Below, piece after piece: positions 17,083 to 24,928 of a DNA stretch of 64,000 nucleotides. Under the pieces are notes generated by a model that did not search any database, had not been told where the DNA came from, and saw only the letters and a program-made list of their open reading frames with translations. Origin of the DNA: Phormidesmis sp963710175 (lineage in GTDB: Bacteria > Cyanobacteriota > Cyanobacteriia > Phormidesmidales > Phormidesmidaceae); NCBI GenBank assembly GCA_963710175.1, contig CAVPZC010000002.1, positions 744,001 to 808,000 of the forward strand, written 5' to 3'. A program made the translations under genes and the position numbers. Each line of letters starts with the position of its first letter. Position 1 is the stretch's first letter.

Positions 17083-18384
17083 CTAAAGCGCTGACAGCAC
17101 GCGACGAGCGGCGGCTAGCGTATTGTCAACGTCTTCATCGGTGTGAGCCAGGGAAGTAAACCCGGCTTCAAACTGAGAGGGGGCGAGGTATACGCCGTTT
17201 TCTAACATGCCCCGGTGGAAGCGGCTGAACTTGTCGAGATCAGACTTCTTCGCATCTTCGTAGTTGTGGACGGGTTCGCTGTTAAAAAACATGCCGAACA
17301 TGGCGCTGATACTGCCGCCTGTGACTTCGTGACCTGCCTCCCGCGCTGCCGTTAAGAGCCCTTGGCTGAGCCTGTGGGTAATCTGCTCTAGCTGCTCATA
17401 AGCGCCAGGGCGACGTAAAATTTCCAATGTCTTGATACCAGCCGTCATTGCTAGAGGATTACCCGAGAGCGTTCCAGCCTGATAAACCGGCCCAGCTGGG
17501 GCAATCATCTCCATGATTTCTCGCCGACCGCCGTAGGCTCCCACTGGCAAGCCGCCGCCAATGACTTTGCCCATCGTCGTCAGATCGGGCGTGACGCCAA
17601 ACTTTTGCTGGGCACCGCCGTAAGCAATGCGGAAGCCGGTCATCACTTCGTCAAATACCAGCAGCGCATCATTTTCGCGGGTAATTTCCCGCAGACCTTC
17701 TAAGAAACCAGCGTCGGGCGTGACAAAGCCAGAGTTGCCGACTACCGGCTCTAAAATGACGCCAGAAATTTCTCCAGGGTTTTCGGCGAAGAGCTTTTTA
17801 ACCGCCTCTAAGTCGTTGTAGGGCGCGTTTAGCGTGTCGGCAGTGGCGGCTTTGGGGACGCCGGGAGAGTCGGGCAGGCCCAGGGTAGCGACGCCAGAAC
17901 CGGCTTTGACCAGGAACATGTCGGCGTGGCCGTGGTAGCAGCCCTCAAATTTGATAATTTTATTGCGACCGGTGAAGGCGCGCATTAGGCGGAGAACGGC
18001 CATGCAAGCTTCAGTGCCGGAGTTGACGAAGCGCACCATTTCGACGCTGGGCACCGCGTCAATCACGGCTTCGGCCAGCACGTTTTCTAGATAGCAGGGT
18101 GCGCCAAAACTGGTGCCTTTGTCGAGGGCGGCTTTGAGGGCGGCGAGTACTTCTGGGTGGGCATGGCCGCAGATGGCTGGCCCCCAGGTGCCGACGTAGT
18201 CAATATACTTATTGTCGTCAACATCCCAAACGTAAGCGCCTTTGACATGGTCGAAGACGATGGGCTGACCGCCGACTGAGCGAAATGCCCGCACAGGTGA
18301 GCTGACGCCACCGGGCATGAGTGACTGGGCAGCGGAAAAAATTTCGTTAGATTTGGTCGTTTTTAGGGTCGTGGTGGTAACCAA
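17083..18384 (-). CDS. hemL: Glutamate-1-semialdehyde 2,1-aminomutase
   Basis: PLP enzyme converting glutamate-1-semialdehyde to 5-aminolevulinate, the committed precursor of chlorophyll, heme and bilins. I place the start at TTG 18384, six bases after AAGGAG. This gives 433 residues and puts the PLP-binding lysine (TTMGKVIGGGLP) at residue 273, the number known for the cyanobacterial enzyme. A longer frame to 18444 has no ribosome site. The motifs FVNSGTEACMAVLRLMRA and FDEVMTGFR are intact. Confidence 0.97.
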   Translation of the reverse strand: MVTTTTLKTTKSNEIFSAAQSLMPGGVSSPVRAFRSVGGQPIVFDHVKGAYVWDVDDNKYIDYVGTWGPAICGHAHPEVLAALKAALDKGTSFGAPCYLENVLAEAVIDAVPSVEMVRFVNSGTEACMAVLRLMRAFTGRNKIIKFEGCYHGHADMFLVKAGSGVATLGLPDSPGVPKAATADTLNAPYNDLEAVKKLFAENPGEISGVILEPVVGNSGFVTPDAGFLEGLREITRENDALLVFDEVMTGFRIAYGGAQQKFGVTPDLTTMGKVIGGGLPVGAYGGRREIMEMIAPAGPVYQAGTLSGNPLAMTAGIKTLEILRRPGAYEQLEQITHRLSQGLLTAAREAGHEVTGGSISAMFGMFFNSEPVHNYEDAKKSDLDKFSRFHRGMLENGVYLAPSQFEAGFTSLAHTDEDVDNTLAAARRVLSAL

Positions 18385-18667
18385 AACGCGCTCCTTGCGG
18401 TAAGAGATGAGGATTAATTGCTGGCAGAGCTGACTTTTGCTCACGCTGTACAGGTTCTGGCTATCAGAGGGTCTGTATTTGAGTCGTGGCCTAGACAGGC
18501 CGACGCTAAGCAGTATTTTTTATCCTAGCGTGTCCTTCCGGCTTGTTTCACGGTGTTAAGGAATGTAGAGCGTAACGCCGTGAACGAAGTCTTTTAAGGT
18601 TGGTACTTGCAAAGGACGACCGTTTTTCACAGCAAGAGTTTGCTAGCGGATTTTTTCTACCTAGCCT

Positions 18668-18881
18668 GAGTTCGGGATAAGGTGTTTCATGGTCAACCGC
18701 TCAAATCTCTCCTATCAAAGCCGGTCTGGGTTCCCCTTACCAAGGGGAACCGTAAGGGAGGGGTCCTGGCGACATGCTCTGTGCTCAGCCGGAACCCCTC
18801 TGCCTGCGGCATCTCCCCTTGGTAAGGGGAGAAAAGATCCCCGACGGCACATTCTAGCTATTCTTATCCCGAACTGACGTT
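18668..18881. mobile_element. 214-bp inverted-repeat element (MITE-like)
   Basis: Flanked by a 9-bp direct repeat ACCTAGCCT (18659-18667 and 18882-18890), as expected for a target-site duplication. The ends carry a 13-bp inverted repeat AGTTCGGGATAAG (18669-18681) and its complement (18863-18875). The interior has two further palindromes, around TTCCCCTT/AAGGGGAA at 18731-18749 and TCTCCCCTT/AAGGGGAGA at 18812-18832. No transposase is encoded, so it would be non-autonomous. It fills most of the 500-bp gap upstream of hemL. Confidence 0.65.
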
Positions 18882-18896
18882 ACCTAGCCTCAAATC

Positions 18897-19124
18897 CTAT
18901 GTGTGATCGCCCGGTGGATGCCATCTAAACCCCGTCCAAACTGCTCGCGCTTCTACGAGCTGATCGTTGTTTAGCCGTAGGGCAATCACTGTCGCTCTAC
19001 CCGCTGCCGTTTTGCCAATGATGTGAGTGCCGCCATTGTTCAGTCTGGGAGAGGTCTGGCAGTACTCACAGCGAGCATTGGCAGCTGTGATAACTTGCTG
19101 GCACAGGTCGCCGGGAATGCTCAT
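18897..19124 (-). pseudogene. HNH endonuclease gene with deleted core
   Basis: 75 residues remain. The N-terminus (SIPGDLCQQVITAANARCEYCQT) matches the start of cyanobacterial HNH endonucleases up to the first Cys pair. The C-terminus (TAAGRATVIALRLNNDQLVEARAVW) matches their end. The central part, with the His-Asn-His catalytic residues and the second Cys pair, is missing, so an in-frame internal deletion has removed the active site. Its ATG overlaps the stop of the upstream gene by 4 bases, the arrangement seen with intact pairs. Confidence 0.7.
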
Positions 19125-19546
19125 TGCGGAATTGGCAACGCTTGCAGCGACGGCACGCTTTGGCCTCGCCAGTGTAGGATTGACCAGGCATACGCCTTGC
19201 GTAGCATCAACCGATCAGCGGATTGTCTAAGCGTCGATAGTTCCTGGCGCTCTGGCTCTAACAATTGACCGTCTTCATGTTTTTCTAACAGTTCCACTTG
19301 TCGCACATGGTCGGCTGGGCCTACTTCAGACTGAGCCACCCTTAGAAGGTCTTCGGTTGCTAGGGTTTGCAGCGTAAGCAGCTCTGCTCTCAGTTCGGGT
19401 GAGGCATCTTCTACAGAGGGCGGCAGGTTGCTAATCACGCTTTGAGCGGCAAGCGTCGCAATTGGCTGCGCTGTTTCCTCGGCAATCCGGGCGAGCTGCC
19501 GATACACAGACTCGGGTAGCTCAATTTCTACGCGCTGCATGGCCAT
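19121..19546 (-). CDS. Hypothetical partner of HNH gene
   Basis: A 141-residue helical, Leu/Glu/Gln-rich protein. The N-terminus VEIELPESVYRQLARIAEETAQPIATLAAQSV resembles a ribbon-helix-helix-like antitoxin start. The C-terminus is predicted helical (LMLRKAYAWSILHWRGQSVPSL). Proteins like this commonly precede HNH genes in cyanobacteria, probably as a regulator or antidote, but the function is not established. The 4-base overlap with the damaged HNH gene indicates co-translation. Confidence 0.6.
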   Translation of the reverse strand: MAMQRVEIELPESVYRQLARIAEETAQPIATLAAQSVISNLPPSVEDASPELRAELLTLQTLATEDLLRVAQSEVGPADHVRQVELLEKHEDGQLLEPERQELSTLRQSADRLMLRKAYAWSILHWRGQSVPSLQALPIPQ

Positions 19547-19753
19547 AGGTCTAATTCAGCCGGTGATAGCTCCTCAATTTTAACGGTATTCCCGTCTGCG
19601 TTCCTCAGGCAATGCACCGCCTACATCCCGACAAAGGACTGAAGGTGCCCTGCATAAAACAGATACGCAAATCTCTAGTAGTGATTTAGATCCTGGGAAA
19701 AAGCGCCGAGAATGGCAACTGTTAAACATATTCAGCATGGGGGCTACACGGCC

Positions 19754-20608
19754 TCAGCTTTTGAAAACGCTATTGACCGCCTCCTCAATAGTTTTTAGTT
19801 GACCACCAACATCAAGTAGGATGCCTTTGCCTGTGTCTTCACCCAAGCGCTTTGCAGTCACGGTCACATAGTAAGCAGCCTCTTCCATAGAATTAGAGAT
19901 CTGAAATTTTTTGGATCGAGGAAATTGATCGGTTAGTACCAGTCGAATTTCTAATCCAGCAGATATTTCATTTGTAAGTGTCTTCAGTATCTTCAACCTG
20001 GCAAACTCAGGGCTGTGTAGCCTTGAGTCTGTCTCGTACAACTTTGTAGCGCGTTGATCGGCATATATACAAATCTCTGTGAGACATGAATAAGGTTGCT
20101 CATTTGCCTGCTCCACCATCGTAATTCTCAGGTAGAAAGACGTTTTCTGGTAGAGTCCCCAGTCGATTCCCCAATCAGTATGGAAATCTGGCTGTTCGAT
20201 ACGACCAAGAGAGTCAGAGATGACTGGGGCAATACCTTCAAATAACTGACGAAAGCCATCATCAAAGTTAGTTCTAAAGTCTGCATACAGTTTTCCTCTG
20301 ACGAAGATAGGCACTTCACAGCTATCTACACGAACAGGCAAAACTACTACTCGTTTCTCTTCTAGTTCTCTTAGAAGGCCGCTGTTAATCTCCCTCTTAC
20401 ACCATTCTGAGGCAACGGATTTTTTAGAGAGAACTACTACCAAAGCGCTAGCTCCCTGAACAGCATTTTGGATCTTTTCGATTAAAGAGTCACCAACGCG
20501 CATTTCCCATTTGTCCAGCCATATGTGTGTTTTGTGGGCAACGAGCTGAAGGGCGAGTTTATCAACGAAGTCTGAATCGGAATGAGAATAACTGATGAAG
20601 ACCGGCAA
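19754..20608 (-). CDS. TIR-domain protein with unknown C-terminal domain
   Basis: A 284-residue protein. The N-terminal TIR domain (1-130) starts VFISYSHSDSDFV, has WLDKWEMRVGDSLIEKI (30-46), and SEWCKREI with the expected NADase glutamate at residue 73. A 150-residue C-terminal domain follows (EDTGKGILLDVGGQLK near its end) that I cannot assign. I use the TTG at 20608, five bases after AGGAGG. A frame open to 20668 lacks such a site. TIR proteins of this kind often degrade NAD+ in antiphage defence or cell death. No obvious sensor partner is adjacent. Confidence 0.8.
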   Translation of the reverse strand: MPVFISYSHSDSDFVDKLALQLVAHKTHIWLDKWEMRVGDSLIEKIQNAVQGASALVVVLSKKSVASEWCKREINSGLLRELEEKRVVVLPVRVDSCEVPIFVRGKLYADFRTNFDDGFRQLFEGIAPVISDSLGRIEQPDFHTDWGIDWGLYQKTSFYLRITMVEQANEQPYSCLTEICIYADQRATKLYETDSRLHSPEFARLKILKTLTNEISAGLEIRLVLTDQFPRSKKFQISNSMEEAAYYVTVTAKRLGEDTGKGILLDVGGQLKTIEEAVNSVFKS

Positions 20609-20738
20609 AGTTTGCCTCCTGATGGAAATGGGTACGCATCTTAGAATACAGCTACGCATAGCTCGCACATTTATCAGGACTATTTACCGGCACTAGCTCT
20701 TGTATAGCCTCCCTCAAGAGGTTAAGCGAAGAAACGGC

Positions 20739-20753
20739 GTGGGCACTGCCCAC
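20739..20753. repeat. GTGGGC palindrome
   Basis: Short inverted repeat GTGGGC-act-GCCCAC between the VapC and TIR genes. Palindromes of this kind (GTGGGCAGTGCCCAC) are dispersed in many cyanobacterial genomes. It may also act as a weak terminator for the vapC transcript. Only one copy was noticed in this window. Confidence 0.5.
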
Positions 20754-20779
20754 CCTACCACTACTGCTTATCTGCTGAT

Positions 20780-21172
20780 TCATTCACCGACAATGGGAAT
20801 ATCTGTCTGTGAGAAATCGTTGCCTTTGAACAGAAGCGGCTCTCCGGTTGTCTTCGCTAGAGCATAAGAACAACAGTCGCCCATGTTCAATCGAGCGGGA
20901 TGATGCCCTTTGCCATAGGCAAAATAGGCGGTTTTGGCAGCTTCGGCTTGGGTGGGAGTGAATGGAATAATTGAGATCGCATGGGTGCGAAGAAGGGCAG
21001 TTAGCTGCGCTTGTCCGGTGCCACCATATCGGCTACCGATGACGATCGCACTTTCAAGATGCGACACAGCAGACATCAACCGATAGCGGTCTGCGGCTAT
21101 GAGCTCGGCGAACTGTCGAGCTTCGACTTCTTTTTGCAAAATGGCAATCACTGCCGAGGTATCGATCACCAT
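20780..21172 (-). CDS. vapC: PIN-domain ribonuclease toxin (VapC type)
   Basis: A 130-residue PIN-domain toxin. The expected acidic residues are present: D4 (MVIDTSAVIAIL), E40 (SHLESAIV), D99 (LNMGDCCSYALAKTTGEPLLFKGNDF) and D119. I start at ATG 21172 because it gives the canonical MVIDTS N-terminus and lies 4 bp after the antitoxin stop. The frame is open further upstream into the antitoxin. Likely cleaves tRNA or rRNA when freed from its partner. Confidence 0.87.
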   Translation of the reverse strand: MVIDTSAVIAILQKEVEARQFAELIAADRYRLMSAVSHLESAIVIGSRYGGTGQAQLTALLRTHAISIIPFTPTQAEAAKTAYFAYGKGHHPARLNMGDCCSYALAKTTGEPLLFKGNDFSQTDIPIVGE

Positions 21173-21176
21173 TGGC

Positions 21177-21458
21177 TTACTCAGGTAGACCAATATCGTT
21201 GTAGGACAAGATTTCGTCAGCACTGCGGTCGTCCAGAACGGGCAGCTTGGAGCAGGCGGTACTCATAGCCATGATGCTAGCTGCAACATCTGGCCCTACG
21301 GTCGGCGCTGCATACTGCTCTAAGTCAAATTCTGTAACAGTAGCGGATGTAGATGGGAGGGACACTGTAACGGTTACATCCTGGTTGGCAATCTGCTCTA
21401 ACCCTTCTATATGTAAAACGCCATTGGGGCCAACATGAGTTTTGATGCTTAGATTCAT
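21177..21458 (-). CDS. Antitoxin of the PIN pair
   Basis: A 93-residue protein directly upstream of vapC (4-bp gap), so it is very probably its antitoxin. The N-terminus (NLSIKTHVGPNGVLHIEG) looks like a beta-rich AbrB/DUF104-like DNA-binding start. The C-terminus (DDRSADEILSYNDIGLPE) is the type of segment that inserts into the PIN domain. It should repress the shared promoter. Confidence 0.75.
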   Translation of the reverse strand: MNLSIKTHVGPNGVLHIEGLEQIANQDVTVTVSLPSTSATVTEFDLEQYAAPTVGPDVAASIMAMSTACSKLPVLDDRSADEILSYNDIGLPE

Positions 21459-21692
21459 CGCTGAGTACCTGACGCGCTGCTTGATTCTATTTTACCTTCT
21501 CGCTTGTTTCACTCACCTTGACGAGTGCATCTTCGGCTACTGTTAAAGCTTTGGGGCTATCTGACGGTAGTAGGTAGAGCGGCTACAGCCCACCTGCTCA
21601 CAAATCTCCTTATCAGTTCGCCAACGGTGTCGTAGAGAACTCGATAGGCCGTAGCATGGAGATGTCAAAATCACAGACCTTGCGTCCGGCTC

Positions 21693-21914
21693 ATGACTCC
21701 TGCTTCTCAAACGATTCCTATTGATAAAATTCGCTACAACGATCAGGGGCTGGTGCCTGCGATCGCCCAAGACCATCTAGACGGCACCGTCCTCATGCTG
21801 GCCTGGATGAACGCCGATGCTCTGCAAAAGACGCAGGAGACCGGCGAGGTCTGGTACTGGAGCCGATCACGTCAAGAACTGTGGCATAAAGGCGCAACCT
21901 CTTGCCCTGAATGA
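21693..21914 (+). pseudogene. hisI: hisI/hisIE 5' fragment
   Basis: Encodes only the first about 70 residues of phosphoribosyl-AMP cyclohydrolase (histidine synthesis). The family block GTVLMLAWMNADALQKTQETGEVWYWSRSRQELWHKG (about residues 30-67) is well preserved. The frame leaves homology after HKGATS, just before the metal-binding part, and stops at CPE. The HisE portion and the Cys ligands are absent. The next 20 bp downstream begin a transposase fragment on the other strand, so a deletion or rearrangement removed the 3' part. Confidence 0.85.
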
Positions 21915-21933
21915 ACAGACTTTTGTCAGTCAA

Positions 21934-22137
21934 TCAGGGGTAGAGCATCGCCCACAACGTCACGACTGGCGTGTACAGCCGACTGCGATACTGAATGCCT
22001 TCTGCTTCGAGAATTTCATTGAGTCTCGATGCTGGCAGGATATCTTGCCACGGCAATCCCAAGCTTTTGAAAAACTGTTCTTTGAGAATTTCGGCTGATT
22101 GGGTCACAGTAGAAAGTGATATATCGATGGACTGCAA
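21934..22137 (-). pseudogene. IS4-type transposase 5' fragment
   Basis: A 67-residue N-terminal piece that resembles IS4-family transposases of cyanobacteria (LPWQDILPASRLNEILEAEGIQYRSRLYTPVVTLWAMLY). The frame ends at a TGA right after the point where intact copies read on with a conserved Leu-Ser-xx-xSC segment. The DDE catalytic part is missing. It abuts the truncated hisI end at about 21915-21933, which suggests one deletion removed both 3' parts. Family assignment is from pattern memory. Confidence 0.55.
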
Positions 22138-22257
22138 GGCTCTGATGTATATCTATCAGACCTTGTGGCCTTTTTCTACCTTTCCTTTCTCAAGTCAGTG
22201 CCGTTGATCTATACCACGACCCGGCAGCTGTTACATGACCCCGGCAGCCTTTCTACT

Positions 22258-22689
22258 TCATATCTGTTCCCACATTACCTTGAGCCCATCTGGCAAAAAG
22301 CTAGAAATCTCCTGAGTGCGCTCGGGAGAAAGCTCATCCCTGACCGTTGAGAACACGGCAATTACTGCTGACTCTGCGGTGACGTTTTTGGGCATACCGG
22401 CCTCCTGCCCAACGCGACGCAAAAATGTCTTTGTATCTATGTTAAGCGGTGGTCTGAGCTTGGACAAAGTGGCTGCGATGGGATTGTCATCCTTCCAAAG
22501 CTGAGCCACTTTTTCGTCGTCAAAGGCTGTACCTATGCGGTCAGCGGCCTCCGTCGTCATCAAATCTCGTAAAGCCCGAAAGACAACAATAGTGATGTCT
22601 CGCGCATCGTAAATATCGGGTATATCCGACTTTTTCATGACCTTTTCTAAAAAAGCCTGTTCGGGAGGACTCATTTTGGACGGTGGCAT
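22258..22689 (-). CDS. DUF2267 domain protein
   Basis: A 143-residue soluble helical protein with two copies of a helical unit typical of DUF2267 (FLEKVMKKSDIPDIYDARDITIVVFRALRDLMTTEAADRIGTAF and FLRRVGQEAGMPKNVTAESAVIAVFSTVRDELSPERTQEISSFLP). The C-terminus ends PDGLKVMWEQI, as in the family. Function unknown. It is monocistronic. Confidence 0.8.
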   Translation of the reverse strand: MPPSKMSPPEQAFLEKVMKKSDIPDIYDARDITIVVFRALRDLMTTEAADRIGTAFDDEKVAQLWKDDNPIAATLSKLRPPLNIDTKTFLRRVGQEAGMPKNVTAESAVIAVFSTVRDELSPERTQEISSFLPDGLKVMWEQI

Positions 22690-22922
22690 ACTGTGTACCT
22701 TTTAGCTTTCCTAGATTGCACCAGTATCATACTGCTGTGACCATTCGCTATCGGGTAGTCATCAAGCATCCGTATTCAGTAGCAGCGCTCTACCCCTTAC
22801 AGACCGGCCTAGTCAGCAAGCATAAATAAATATGACTGGGACGACAGCACTGATTTTGGCTTTTGTGGGGGAGATAATGGGTTCATTGTGATTTGACTTG
22901 AGCACTTCATGCCAAGGCAAAT

Positions 22923-23987
22923 CTATTGGTTTAGCGGAAACCCAGGCCAAGTTTCCAGTGGATCTGTAGAGCTAACAATGTTCATGCCTGCCTTGGCAAA
23001 TTGCTGATAAGTTTCTTCCGCAGCGTCTGTAAAATCTACAACATCTGGAACGACTACAGGTGTTGTGCAGTCGTTGAGCAGGTATACCTTTTGCGCCAGA
23101 GCTGGGTCGATTAGCTGAATTTCGTTGAGCAAATCGCTGACAGTCCAGGCAACGCAGTGGCTTTTGGCCTGCCCGGCGATGATCACTGCATCAAAGCTGA
23201 GCAGGTGCTGAATGAAGGCGCTGTTCTTGTGAGCAATCGGTTGCTCGGCTGCATTGTTCAGCACTTCCGGGCTGAGAACAGAGTAATTCTCGGTGAGCGG
23301 ATTGTCGCCCTTGATTTCAAAGCGGGTCTGGCTGGTGCGAACGCTGTTGTGAAAAAAGCAGGCTTCTTCAAAAGCGGGCACCAGGGCATGGCCAATGCCG
23401 CCCAGCATGGAGTGATAGGGCCAGATAGTAAGCGGATATTTACCGCGATCGCTCAGCTGCCGCGTATAGTGACGAGCAAAGTCTTCTATATCTGAAGGGT
23501 TAGGATTACTAGAATCAGGGCTCGCAGACTGGCGACTGGCCAAACCTTTGGCGACTAGAGGATTTACTCGCCACTTACCTCGTTCTACATCTTCAAAAGA
23601 GATCAGGGTCATCGGTGCAGGGTGCTCACCTGCGGCATTCACCCAAAAGACCTCATGGAAAATTTGAGTAGCGGCGTGAGTGTCCATAGTGGGCGCGATT
23701 TCAGTAATCACATCTAGATGGCGATAGACAAATTCGCACAGTCGCCGGGTGTCTTCAACAGCGCCCACCCCAGAGCGTCCGCCGACAAACAGCTCAAAGT
23801 CCGGCAGACAGAAGGTATTTTGCACATCGATAGCCAGCAGACAAATGCGAGTGCGATCGCTGTGAGCGGGTGAAATGCTGTTGCTTTTAGCGTAGGCTTG
23901 GGCTTCGTTAGCGCGGGCTTGATAGGGGACGCGCCGGATTTTGCTGACGGTTTGAGGGTTGAAGAAGGGGGGAGTGGGGGTGGGCAT
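22923..23987 (-). CDS. Nicotinamidase/isochorismatase-like hydrolase
   Basis: A 354-residue member of the cysteine hydrolase family. It has the catalytic Asp (AIDVQNTFC, D54) and the nucleophilic Cys (GQAKSHCVAW, C278), with an insertion between them that makes it longer than the usual 200 residues. It lies 46 bp after an ADP-ribosylglycohydrolase gene on the same strand, downstream of an NrtR-type operator, so conversion of nicotinamide to nicotinate in NAD salvage is the likeliest role. Isochorismatase activity is the alternative. Confidence 0.8.
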   Translation of the reverse strand: MPTPTPPFFNPQTVSKIRRVPYQARANEAQAYAKSNSISPAHSDRTRICLLAIDVQNTFCLPDFELFVGGRSGVGAVEDTRRLCEFVYRHLDVITEIAPTMDTHAATQIFHEVFWVNAAGEHPAPMTLISFEDVERGKWRVNPLVAKGLASRQSASPDSSNPNPSDIEDFARHYTRQLSDRGKYPLTIWPYHSMLGGIGHALVPAFEEACFFHNSVRTSQTRFEIKGDNPLTENYSVLSPEVLNNAAEQPIAHKNSAFIQHLLSFDAVIIAGQAKSHCVAWTVSDLLNEIQLIDPALAQKVYLLNDCTTPVVVPDVVDFTDAAEETYQQFAKAGMNIVSSTDPLETWPGFPLNQ

Positions 23988-24033
23988 GGGGAGGAAAAGG
24001 GGGAAGGGGGAAAGGGAGGAGTTGTGACTGACG

Positions 24034-24828
24034 TTAGAAAGTGTAGGGATGGGAGTAGCGATCGCAAAAGGCTAGCGTTACTTTGCGCAGTGGCTGATCC
24101 AGGCGGCTGAGGGTTTGTTGGGCGATCGCTTTGGGCACTCCTTTGTAGAATGCCTCGGCGATGCTGCCAGTGATAGCGCCCATGGTATCTGTATCGCCGC
24201 CTAAAGAAATTGTGTTGCGAATGGCATCTTCAAAGTCGGTGGAAGCTAAAAAGGCAATTATCGACTCGGGGACTGTTGCTTGGCAAGACTCACTGAAGCT
24301 GTAGGTGGGCCGAATTTCTTCTAGTGAGCGGCTGAGATCGTAGCTAAAGTTCGACTCGACGAAGTCTTTTATGTAGGGTTTGTCTCTGCCTTCTCTGGCT
24401 AGAAAAATGGCTGCTGCTGTGGCCTGCGCCCCCTTAATGCCTTCAGGATGATTGTGAGTGACTTCTGCGGTCTGTTTTGCCACATCCAGCACTTCGGCCA
24501 TGTTGCTGTAAGCAAATCCCACGGCGCTTACTCGCATTGCTGAACCATTGCCCCAACTGCCATAGGGCTCTAGAGAATCGGTGGCCGCCCACTGACTAAA
24601 ACGAGCCCCATAGCCGCCCATCGGGTTCGGGTAAGCCTGAGCGTAGCGCTTGATAGTCTTGGCAAAGCTGCCTCCTTGCAAAATCACCTCGGCGACGGCT
24701 ACGGAGAGAATAGAGTCGTCTGTAAAAGCACTTTGGCTGGTAAATAGCTTAAAGTCTTTGCTTTTAACTCGGTTAAATTCGTAGACTGAGCCGATTGTGT
24801 CTCCGGCGATCGCACCCAACATAGGCAC
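24034..24828 (-). CDS. ADP-ribosylglycohydrolase family protein
   Basis: A 264-residue DraG/ARH-fold hydrolase. The metal-binding motifs are intact: FTDDS (T36-D37-D38) and GGDTDT (210-215), with an N-terminal GAIAGDTIGSVYE. Such enzymes release ADP-ribose from proteins or small molecules. It is the first gene of a two-gene minus-strand unit with the nicotinamidase-like gene, read away from nrtR. The palindrome at 24862-24882 sits 33 bp upstream of its ATG, consistent with control by NrtR. Confidence 0.88.
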   Translation of the reverse strand: MPMLGAIAGDTIGSVYEFNRVKSKDFKLFTSQSAFTDDSILSVAVAEVILQGGSFAKTIKRYAQAYPNPMGGYGARFSQWAATDSLEPYGSWGNGSAMRVSAVGFAYSNMAEVLDVAKQTAEVTHNHPEGIKGAQATAAAIFLAREGRDKPYIKDFVESNFSYDLSRSLEEIRPTYSFSESCQATVPESIIAFLASTDFEDAIRNTISLGGDTDTMGAITGSIAEAFYKGVPKAIAQQTLSRLDQPLRKVTLAFCDRYSHPYTF

Positions 24829-24861
24829 TTCCTTCTCTGCTGTTTGACTAAACTTTTTGAC

Positions 24862-24882
24862 TTAGTGTAAAGTAAACACTAA
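24862..24882. promoter_or_regulatory. Probable NrtR operator
   Basis: Perfect inverted repeat TTAGTGT-N7-ACACTAA in the 100-bp divergent region between the ADP-ribosylglycohydrolase and nrtR. It resembles the palindromic NrtR boxes known upstream of NAD genes. The position allows it to control both directions. Confidence 0.75.
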
Positions 24883-24928
24883 TTGCTTTCGTTATAGCGA
24901 ATCTTACAGCGCAGCGTCAAGTACTGAA

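Noticed and set aside
21543..21776. 77-residue minus-strand frame ending TDKEICEQVGCSRSTYYRQI, helix-turn-helix-like
   Set aside because: It overlaps the hisI start on the other strand and only the last 25 residues look like a transposase or regulator end. Possibly another relic, but not supportable as a gene.
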